Below, piece by piece: positions 57,862-64,000 of a stretch of 64,000 nt of DNA (the stretch's first letter is position 1; the number at the start of each line of letters is the position of its first letter). The position numbers and the translations under genes are program-made. Below the pieces are notes generated by a model. It was not told the DNA's origin. It made no database searches and saw only the letters and a program-made list of their open reading frames with translations. Source of the stretch: Rhizobiales bacterium UBA1912 (GTDB lineage: Bacteria > Pseudomonadota > Alphaproteobacteria > Rhizobiales > Devosiaceae); NCBI GenBank assembly GCA_002337455.1, contig DDGC01000004.1, positions 209,616 to 273,615 of the forward strand, given 5' to 3'.

Positions 57862-59145
57862 TCACTCCGCCGCCTTGTCCTTGAGCCAGGTCACCATGGT
57901 CTCGGGCAGTTCGTGATTGTCCACGTCGCGCGCCATCACCTTGCGCCATTTGGTGATCGCGTGACGCTGATGGCCCTGACGGCTCACCCGGTCGAGAAGG
58001 ATCAGGAGTTCGATCAGCCGCTCCGTGGCAAGGGTATCGGTGCGCATGGCCGGCAAGAGGGCCGGCACGATCAGGTCGAGATAATGGCTCAGCCCCAGAT
58101 CGGGCCGTTTGAGCGCGGCGCGGCAGTCCGTGGTGAATAGCACGCGCGGCACGCCGTTGGAGCGGACCAGCGGCAGCAGGGCCCCGCTCATGTGATCGAT
58201 GGCGGCGACGGCGGTGTTGGGGTCGTTGATGCCGGGCGATAATGCGCGCAACGCGATATCGATCAGGGCGCGCGCTTCGTAGGTTGCTTCCTGGAGCACG
58301 TCGCGCCGGGCTCCGAGGGTAAAGCACTTGACCAGGGCCTTGATGTCGGGGGCAGGGCCCTCGACATGCGCCATCGGCATGGCTTCGCCCACATAGTCGT
58401 CCACCCGCAGGTCGATAACGAGGCGCAGGCCTTTGTCACGGAGAATATGCAGCAACTGGTCGTAAGCGATGTGGCGGATATAGCCGCTGCCGGGGGCGGG
58501 AACAGGCACGCCCGAAAACCCTTCGAAATCGGTAAGGTGGCGGTTGGCGAGGGCGATATCGGATTGGCCGGCCTTCTCGGTTACCCGCCCGATGGCCTTG
58601 GCAAACCGGTTTCCCAGATCGGCGGCGATCACATCGGCCTGGATGGCCAGCGCCATGTGGTGGACGAAATAAATCACCAGCCCGAAGGCGCCTGTGGCGA
58701 TGACGATGGCTGCTGCCACCGCAAGCTCGGGTACAAAGCCGTCATCGAGCTCACTTACTTCTCCCAGAACCACCAGCGCAAACAGAAACACCCCGACAAA
58801 GGCCCCGAGAACCAGTTGGGTGGCCCGGTCCTCCATGAACATCATCAATACGCGGGGCCCCAGCTGGCCCGAGAGTTGGGTCAACCCCACAAAGGTCAGC
58901 GAAAAGACCAGCGAGGCCATGGTCATCATGCCGCCCGCGATGGTTGTCAAAACGGCTCTCGCCCCTTCGGGGCCAAACCGGGGATAAAAGGCTTGCTCGC
59001 GCAGGTACGAGAGCGCATCGAGGCTGTCGATGAACACGAACAGATTACCGAGCCCCAGCCCGACCAATGCCATCAGGAGAGGTACGAACCAGAAGCTGCC
59101 GGTCAGCGCGGCCATTACCGATTTGACGCGGGCATAAAAGGCCAT
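57862..59145 (-). CDS. DUF2254 membrane protein
   Basis: 427 residues. Four N-terminal membrane helices (about 10-32, 57-80, 107-128, 140-162) with 'DRATQLVLGAFVGVFLFALVVL' precede a soluble C-terminal half of about 260 residues. 'SPGINDPNTAVAAIDHM' is the best family signature. DUF2254 has no assigned function; an ion-channel or transport role is sometimes suggested. Minus strand, alone, convergent with the DUF2007 gene. Confidence 0.88.
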   Translation of the reverse strand: MAFYARVKSVMAALTGSFWFVPLLMALVGLGLGNLFVFIDSLDALSYLREQAFYPRFGPEGARAVLTTIAGGMMTMASLVFSLTFVGLTQLSGQLGPRVLMMFMEDRATQLVLGAFVGVFLFALVVLGEVSELDDGFVPELAVAAAIVIATGAFGLVIYFVHHMALAIQADVIAADLGNRFAKAIGRVTEKAGQSDIALANRHLTDFEGFSGVPVPAPGSGYIRHIAYDQLLHILRDKGLRLVIDLRVDDYVGEAMPMAHVEGPAPDIKALVKCFTLGARRDVLQEATYEARALIDIALRALSPGINDPNTAVAAIDHMSGALLPLVRSNGVPRVLFTTDCRAALKRPDLGLSHYLDLIVPALLPAMRTDTLATERLIELLILLDRVSRQGHQRHAITKWRKVMARDVDNHELPETMVTWLKDKAAE

Positions 59146-59372
59146 GGACTTCCCTTTTTTGGCGTTTGGGGCGGAGCCAATGGACCTTGTCCCACAACCG
59201 CCATATTGGCCACAATAGTTAATACCGAACCCCTTGTGAGCGGATCGCGGGACTTGAGTCTTGGCCGCTCCCGCCTTAAAGCGGATGGCAGGCAGTGCCC
59301 GCGCTGCCTGGAACGGCCCGGGAGGCTTTGCGTTCCCGGTGACTGCCGTCCGATCCGATATATGGAGCCGTC

Positions 59373-60008
59373 ATGGTTGGAACTCTGAAAAGATCGCTGG
59401 GACTTGTGCTCGTCATGAGCGCTCTCGGCGTGGTCGCCGCCTGTTCGCCAACGAGTTTCGGCCGGTCGGCGCCCACCGTCACCGCCACGCCACCGGCCCC
59501 GGCGCTTCAGCCTGTGCAAACCGGCTCGGTTTCCACCTCCGACCTGCCGCCCATCGACGGGTCGACCGTTCTGCCGGCGAACACGCCCTCGACCACCGGC
59601 AGCCCCACGGTGCCGGGAAATACGGCATCGCTGGATGGCAGCACGTCGACCAGTTCGCCCGGTTTCCTGCTCGATGATGTGGGCAGCCCCGGCAATACCA
59701 CCGGCGGGCGCAACCTGTCGGGTAGCGTCACCATCGAGCAGCTGCTGGGCGGCTGGACCATGATGGTGGGTGCCGAACAGTGCCGCCTCAACCTCACCTA
59801 CACCGCCAAGGGGGCCACGGGCCGTTACCGGGCGTCGACGCCGGGTTGCCTTGTCGAGGGCCTGACGGAAGTCACCTCCTGGAACCTGCTCGGCAACCAG
59901 ATTCAGCTCTACAACGAGAGCGACGAGCTGATCGGCACCCTGTTCCAGAGCGGTAACCGGTTCGTCGGGACGCTTGCAGGCGGTCAGTCCGTTTCGATGG
60001 TCGGGTAA
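59373..60008 (+). CDS. Omp19-like lipoprotein with protease-inhibitor (AprI/Inh) domain
   Basis: 211 residues. A lipoprotein signal with lipobox LGVVAAC (Cys24) is followed by a 90-residue Pro/Ser/Thr-rich linker and a C-terminal Inh domain: 'TIEQLLGGWTMMVGAEQCRLNLT', 'GRYRASTPGCLVEGLTEVTSWNLLGNQIQLYNESDELIGTL' shows the paired Cys and the family W. Closest in layout to Brucella Omp19, an outer-membrane lipoprotein that inhibits proteases. A tandem repeat array follows directly. Confidence 0.85.
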   Translation: MVGTLKRSLGLVLVMSALGVVAACSPTSFGRSAPTVTATPPAPALQPVQTGSVSTSDLPPIDGSTVLPANTPSTTGSPTVPGNTASLDGSTSTSSPGFLLDDVGSPGNTTGGRNLSGSVTIEQLLGGWTMMVGAEQCRLNLTYTAKGATGRYRASTPGCLVEGLTEVTSWNLLGNQIQLYNESDELIGTLFQSGNRFVGTLAGGQSVSMVG

Positions 60009-60013
60009 CTGGA

Positions 60014-60244
60014 GCGTTCCCAGAAAAAGTGGGTACCACTTTTTCGGTTCGGGCACGTGACCGACAAAAAATCAGCGTTCCCAGAAAAAGTGGGTACCAC
60101 TTTTTCGGTTCGGGAACGTGACCGGCAAAAATCAGCGTTCCCAGAAAAAGTGGGTACCACTTTCTCGGTTCAGGAACGTGACCGACAAAAAACAGCGTTC
60201 CCAGAAGTGGGTACCACTCTTTCGGTCCGGGAACGCGACCACAA
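60014..60244. repeat. tandem array of ~60-bp palindromic units (family C, four copies)
   Basis: Units start at about 60014, 60075, 60135 and 60195 with period 60-61; the fourth is shorter. Each holds GCGTTCCC AGAAAAAGTGG GTACC... arms that pair with CCACTTTTTC and GGGAACG, so each unit folds into a long hairpin (outer GTTCCC/GGGAAC, inner GAAAAAGTGG/CCACTTTTTC). The array fills the gap between the Omp19-like gene and zapE. Confidence 0.9.
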
Positions 60245-60292
60245 AGAATACCGGGGGCCAATGAGCCAATTTAGAGCAAAAGGCTCCGAGGC

Positions 60293-61441
60293 TTGACCGG
60301 GAGCGAAGGGGCTTCGGGCTCCATTGTCGATGCGTATGCGGACATGATCGTGGCCGGGCAGGTCAAGCCCGATGCCGCTCAGAAGCGTGCTGTCGAAAAG
60401 CTGCAGATGGTTGCCGAAGGGCTCGATCAGCTCGAGGCTCATTCAGGTTCGGTTCTGTCTGCCCTGTTCCGGCGCAAGCGTGAAGCGCCCAAAGGTCTTT
60501 ACATCTGGGGCGATGTGGGCCGGGGCAAGACCATGCTCATGGATCTGTTCTACAAAACGGTCCCTGTCGCCGCCAAGCGGCGCGTGCATTTTCATGAGTT
60601 CATGAACGAGGTGCATGAAGGCATTGCGGAGTTCCGCGCAAAGAATGCCGGCACAAAGGGCGCGCGCGATCCCATTCCGGCGGTGGCGCGGCCCATCACA
60701 CGGTCGGTGCGGCTGCTGTGTTTCGACGAGTTCTTCGTTTCCGACATCACCGACGCCATGCTGTTATCGCGGCTGTTTGAAATCCTGTTCGCCGATGGCG
60801 TGGTGGTTGTCGCCACCTCAAACATCCCGCCGGAAAAACTTTACTGGAATGGGCTCAATCGCCAGCTCTTCCTGCCGTTCATTGATCTGCTCACCCGTCA
60901 CGCCGATGTCTTCAATCTCGATGCCGAGATCGACTATCGCCGCGAAAAGCTCGACGCTCAGGATGTGTACAAGATCGGCACGGGCCCCGAAGTCGATGCG
61001 CGGATGGACGATCTGTTCGCCCATCTGACCGGCGGGGCCGAAGTCCGGCCCGACGCCATCGAAAGCCTTGGCCGTGTCATCAGCGTTCCTGCCCAGGCGA
61101 TGGGCGTGGCGCGGTTTGGCTTCGCCGATCTGTGCGAACGTCCGCTCGGCGCGCGCGATTATCTCAAGCTTGCCAACCGTTTCCATACGCTGGTGATCGA
61201 CCACGTTCCGGTGTTCTCCCGGCTCCGATCGGATGCCGCCAAGCGCTTCATCCTGCTTGTCGATACGCTTTACGACCGCGGGATCAAACTCGCCGCCAGT
61301 TTCGCCGCGCCGCTCGACGATCTCGCCCAGGACGACAGGACACGGTTCGAGTTCGCCCGTTGTCTGTCCCGGCTCGAAGAGATGCGTTCGGCCGACTACA
61401 TCGCCCAACCCCTGCGGACCAGTTCAGGTCAGCCTTCCTGA
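60293..61441 (+). CDS. zapE: cell division ATPase ZapE (AFG1-like)
   Basis: 382 residues. P-loop ATPase: Walker A 'GDVGRGKTM' (73-81), Walker B 'LLCFDEFFVSDITDAMLLSRL' and 'VVVATSNIPPEKLYWNGLNR' are typical of the AFG1/ZapE group, which acts on the Z-ring in bacteria and on respiratory-chain turnover in mitochondria. Its position between sdh and mdh is a conserved order in Hyphomicrobiales. The TTG at 60293 after GGCTCCGAGG is the apparent start; the ATG at 60344 is an alternative. Confidence 0.93.
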   Translation: MTGSEGASGSIVDAYADMIVAGQVKPDAAQKRAVEKLQMVAEGLDQLEAHSGSVLSALFRRKREAPKGLYIWGDVGRGKTMLMDLFYKTVPVAAKRRVHFHEFMNEVHEGIAEFRAKNAGTKGARDPIPAVARPITRSVRLLCFDEFFVSDITDAMLLSRLFEILFADGVVVVATSNIPPEKLYWNGLNRQLFLPFIDLLTRHADVFNLDAEIDYRREKLDAQDVYKIGTGPEVDARMDDLFAHLTGGAEVRPDAIESLGRVISVPAQAMGVARFGFADLCERPLGARDYLKLANRFHTLVIDHVPVFSRLRSDAAKRFILLVDTLYDRGIKLAASFAAPLDDLAQDDRTRFEFARCLSRLEEMRSADYIAQPLRTSSGQPS

Positions 61442-61489
61442 CGTAGTTTCCGTGATGGGGAAAGCTGCTTGTTGGGCGCGGACGATGGG

Positions 61490-61615
61490 GGAAATTCGGG
61501 TCAGGCCCGAGCGAAAAGGGTCAAGATCGAGAACCGGAGCGGAACGTACTCCATGTACGTGAGCACCGGAAGCGCAGATCTTGGCGCTTTGCAGCCGGGC
61601 ATCACCCGAATAATC
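61490..61615. repeat. large imperfect palindrome between zapE and mdh
   Basis: Outer arms GGGAAATTCGGGT / ACCCGAATaatCCC (exact 8-bp ATTCGGGT / ACCCGAAT) enclose ACGTAC-tccat-GTACGT and CCGG pairs. About 125 bases, folding as a cross-shaped element; no protein frame of quality. Single copy in this window. Confidence 0.6.
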
Positions 61616-61712
61616 CCTCATCGTAATACCAACGGTTCACTTGCGTCCAAAGACCGCAGGGTCTAAGGAAGGCGCGAGGAAAATGTTACTTTACCTATAG
61701 GGAAACTTGCTC

Positions 61713-62675
61713 ATGGCGCGTAAGAAAATCGCTCTGATCGGTGCCGGTCAGATCGGGGGGACACTCGCACATCTGGTGGCGCTCAAGGAACTTGGCGACG
61801 TCATGCTGTTCGATATCGTTGATGGCGTGCCGCAGGGCAAGGCGCTCGATCTGGCCCAGTCCGGTCCGGTCGAAGGCTACAATTCCACACTGAAGGGCAC
61901 CTCCGAATACAAGGACATCGAAGGCGCCGACGTGGTGATCGTCACCGCCGGCGTGCCGCGCAAGCCGGGCATGAGCCGCGACGACCTTCTCGAAATCAAT
62001 CTGAAAGTCATGGAGCAGGTCGGCGCGGGCATTTCCAAATACGCCCCCGACGCGTTCGTGATCTGCATCACCAATCCGCTCGACGCCATGGTCTGGGCGC
62101 TGCAGAAATTCTCCGGCCTTCCGGCCGAAAAAGTGGTCGGCATGGCCGGCGTGCTCGACAGCGCCCGCTTCCGTCACTTCATCGCCGATGAACTCAATGT
62201 CTCGGTCCAGGACGTCACGGCGTTCGTCATGGGCGGCCATGGCGATACAATGGTGCCGCTGGCCCGCTATTCGACGGTTGCCGGCATCCCGCTGCCCGAC
62301 ATGGTCAAGATGGGCTGGATGAGCAAGGACAAGCTCGACCAGATTATCCAGCGCACCCGCGATGGCGGCGCCGAGATCGTTGGTCTCTTGAAAACCGGCT
62401 CGGCCTTTTACGCTCCCGCCGCTTCGGCCATCGAGATGGCCGAATGCTATCTCAAGGACAAGAAGCGCATCCTGCCCTGCGCGGCTCACCTCACCGGTCA
62501 GTTCGGCCTGTCCGACACCTATGTCGGTGTTCCGGTGGTGATCGGCGCGGGCGGTGTCGAGCGCATCGTCGAGATCGAGCTCAACGCTTCCGAAAAGAAG
62601 ATGTTTGACGCCTCCGTGCAATCGGTCGACGGGCTTGTTGAAGCCTGCAAAAAGATCGCGCCCAAACTGGCGTAA
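61713..62675 (+). CDS. mdh: malate dehydrogenase
   Basis: 320 residues of the LDH-like MDH type. NAD fold 'IALIGAGQIGGTLAHLVALK' (Gly-rich 8-13) with acidic residue for NAD in 'LFDIVDG'; 'GVPRKPGMSRDDLLEINLKVM' holds substrate Arg residues; 'VMGGHGDTMVPLARYS' has the catalytic His. It begins the mdh-sucC-sucD order. The ATG at 61713 follows TAGGGAAA; a TTG two codons earlier is less likely. A motif shared with the nudK/sdh region overlaps this leader. Confidence 0.97.
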   Translation: MARKKIALIGAGQIGGTLAHLVALKELGDVMLFDIVDGVPQGKALDLAQSGPVEGYNSTLKGTSEYKDIEGADVVIVTAGVPRKPGMSRDDLLEINLKVMEQVGAGISKYAPDAFVICITNPLDAMVWALQKFSGLPAEKVVGMAGVLDSARFRHFIADELNVSVQDVTAFVMGGHGDTMVPLARYSTVAGIPLPDMVKMGWMSKDKLDQIIQRTRDGGAEIVGLLKTGSAFYAPAASAIEMAECYLKDKKRILPCAAHLTGQFGLSDTYVGVPVVIGAGGVERIVEIELNASEKKMFDASVQSVDGLVEACKKIAPKLA

Positions 62676-62683
62676 TTGTTCCG

Positions 62684-62712
62684 GCCCGGAGACACCCTCT
62701 CCGGGCTTTTCC
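62684..62712 (+). terminator. stem-loop between mdh and sucC
   Basis: GCCCGGAG / CTCCGGGC stem, 7-nt loop, then TTTT. A moderate terminator or attenuator; sucC follows after 35 bases, so part of transcription may read through. Confidence 0.7.
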
Positions 62713-62747
62713 CTTTCTGCCGAACGTTAAAAAGGTTCGTACCCGCG

Positions 62748-63938
62748 ATGAACATTCACGAATACCAGGCCAAGGAACTGCTCAAGGGCTACGGCGCCCC
62801 GGTCGCCAGCGGCGTGGCCATCATGAGTGCCGATGAAGCCGAAGCGGCTGCCCGCTCGCTGCCCGGTCCCCTCTATGTGGTCAAGTCCCAGATCCACGCC
62901 GGTGGGCGCGGCAAGGGCAAGTTCAAGGAACTCGGCCCCGACGCCAAGGGCGGTGTGCGCCTTGCCAAGTCGATCGACGAGGTCGTGGCCCACGTTAACG
63001 ACATGCTCGGCAACACGCTCGTCACCGCTCAGACCGGCGATGCGGGCAAGCAGGTCAACCGCCTCTACATCGAAGACGGCGCCGATATCGATCGTGAACT
63101 GTACTGCTCGCTGCTGGTCGACCGCTCGGTCGGCAAGGTGGCGTTCGTTGTTTCGACCGAAGGCGGCATGGATATCGAGCAGGTCGCCCACGACACGCCC
63201 GAAAAGATCATCACCGTCGCCATCGACCCCGAAGCCGGTGTCAGCGATGCCGACATCGCCGAAATCTCGGCGGCCCTGAAGCTCGAAGGCGATGCTGCCC
63301 AGGATGCCAAGTCCCTGTTCCCGGCGCTCTACAAGGCGTTCGTCGAAAAGGACATGGCGCTCCTCGAGATCAACCCGCTGATCGTGATGACCGATGGCCA
63401 TCTGCGCGTTCTCGACGCCAAGGTGAGCTTTGACGGCAACGCCCTGTTCCGCCACGCCGACATCGTCGCGTTGCGCGATGAGACCGAGGAAGACGCCAAG
63501 GAGATCGAGGCGTCCAAATGGGACCTGGCCTATGTGCCGATGGACGGCAATATCGGCTGCATGGTCAACGGCGCCGGGCTTGCCATGGCGACCATGGACA
63601 TCATCCACCTCTACGGCAAGGAGCCCGCGAACTTCTGTGACGTGGGCGGTGGCGCTTCCAAGGAAAAGGTCGCTGCGGCGTTCAAGATCATCACTGCCGA
63701 CCCCAAGGTCGAAGGCATCCTGGTCAACATCTTCGGTGGCATCATGAAGTGCGACGTGATCGCCGAAGGCGTCGTCGCGGCCGTCAAGGAAGTGGGCCTG
63801 ACCATTCCGCTGGTCGTGCGCCTTGAAGGTACCAATGTCGAATTGGGCAAGAAGATCCTCAACGAATCGGGGCTGGCGATCACTGCCGCCGACGATCTCG
63901 ATGATGCCGCCCAGAAGATCGTCGCCGCCGTGGCCTAA
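62748..63938 (+). CDS. sucC: succinyl-CoA ligase (ADP-forming) beta subunit
   Basis: 396 residues. ATP-grasp subunit that with SucD couples succinyl-CoA cleavage to nucleotide triphosphate formation. 'MNIHEYQAKELLKGYGAPV' is the invariant start; 'VVKSQIHAGGRGKGKFKEL' is the nucleotide site; 'LLEINPLIVMTDG' and 'NIFGGIMKCDVIAEG' are conserved. The start ATG at 62748 is fixed by the family N-terminus. Confidence 0.98.
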   Translation: MNIHEYQAKELLKGYGAPVASGVAIMSADEAEAAARSLPGPLYVVKSQIHAGGRGKGKFKELGPDAKGGVRLAKSIDEVVAHVNDMLGNTLVTAQTGDAGKQVNRLYIEDGADIDRELYCSLLVDRSVGKVAFVVSTEGGMDIEQVAHDTPEKIITVAIDPEAGVSDADIAEISAALKLEGDAAQDAKSLFPALYKAFVEKDMALLEINPLIVMTDGHLRVLDAKVSFDGNALFRHADIVALRDETEEDAKEIEASKWDLAYVPMDGNIGCMVNGAGLAMATMDIIHLYGKEPANFCDVGGGASKEKVAAAFKIITADPKVEGILVNIFGGIMKCDVIAEGVVAAVKEVGLTIPLVVRLEGTNVELGKKILNESGLAITAADDLDDAAQKIVAAVA

Positions 63939-63979
63939 CGCGCCGCACCCAGCCACACGGAATTTGAGATCAAGATTAC

Positions 63980-64000
63980 ATGTCCATTCTCGTCAATAAA
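63980..64000 (+). CDS. sucD: succinyl-CoA ligase alpha subunit, first codons only
   Basis: ATG begins 'MSILVNK', the typical SucD N-terminus, 41 bases after sucC; the window ends after seven codons. Identification rests on this start and on the constant sucC-sucD order. Confidence 0.8.

Noticed and set aside
60014..60244. Considered as a CRISPR array
   Set aside because: Units are contiguous with no unique spacers, and each unit is a long palindrome; no cas gene is in the window.
60057..60296. 79-codon frame with a 20-residue protein repeat
   Set aside because: It exists only because the 60-bp palindromic DNA unit is a multiple of three; no ribosome-binding site and the DNA is explained by the repeat array.

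Overview
The window is GC-rich chromosomal DNA from an alphaproteobacterium, almost certainly of the order Hyphomicrobiales and probably Devosiaceae (Devosia/Pelagibacterium type). This rests on gene content and order: the ~1585-residue NAD-glutamate dehydrogenase, a K+-independent H+-pyrophosphatase, a ClpS2-like adaptor, the hemC-hemD-mitofilin-hemY cluster, tsaD-gpsA-YciI-EVE, htpX-rsmB-heparinase-purH, and the leuCDB, asd, sdhCDAB, zapE, mdh, sucCD arrangement. The family-level placement is an inference. No rRNA, phage, transposase, CRISPR or classical mobile element is visible; the region is mostly housekeeping core with short accessory insertions.

Layout. 1-11 kb: end of a sigma-factor-like gene, a VOC protein, typA, clpS, a Tat-exported metallo-beta-lactamase-fold protein, a membrane protein plus ClpP-like periplasmic protease pair with a perfect CtrA-type box upstream, a degenerate GGDEF protein, a minimal zincin, leuC, ppa and a small exported protein. 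11-21 kb: gdh, hppA, YggU/YggT, a TerB-like protein and two small membrane proteins. 21-26 kb: phhB, a membrane GGDEF-EAL protein, a FeeM-like acyl synthase, a YrhK-like protein and tRNA-Thr(CGT). 26-33 kb: heme genes on the minus strand, divergent from tsaD-gpsA-YciI-EVE. 33-40 kb: DUF1761, an SDHAF4-like assembly factor, htpX, rsmB, heparinase-like, purH, deoD. 40-46 kb: leuD-GNAT-leuB, then an accessory cassette (a DUF1127-like small gene and a LacI regulator with three operators) flanked by 79-bp direct repeats of the 3' end of a luciferase-like monooxygenase gene. 46-53 kb: ferritin-like DUF892, PagL-like, fasciclin protein, asd, YciI, EamA transporter, carbonic anhydrase, small proteins, VOC and NudK-like Nudix. 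53-64 kb: sdhCDAB, DUF2007, DUF2254, an Omp19-like lipoprotein, a tandem palindromic repeat array, zapE, mdh, sucC and the first codons of sucD.

Functional themes are central metabolism (succinate dehydrogenase, malate dehydrogenase, succinyl-CoA ligase, glutamate dehydrogenase), leucine and aspartate-family amino acid synthesis, early tetrapyrrole synthesis, pyrophosphate handling by one soluble and one proton-pumping enzyme, and protein quality control (ClpS, HtpX, ClpP-like). The most interesting non-coding signals are the CtrA box at 4167, near-identical hairpins upstream of the separated leuC and leuD genes, the LacI operator trio with its direct-repeat-bounded cassette, a perfect Shine-Dalgarno sequence in front of an apparent ATC start codon, and several families of palindromic intergenic repeats. 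I did not find a convincing wholly new multi-gene system; the candidates are listed as findings with their limits.
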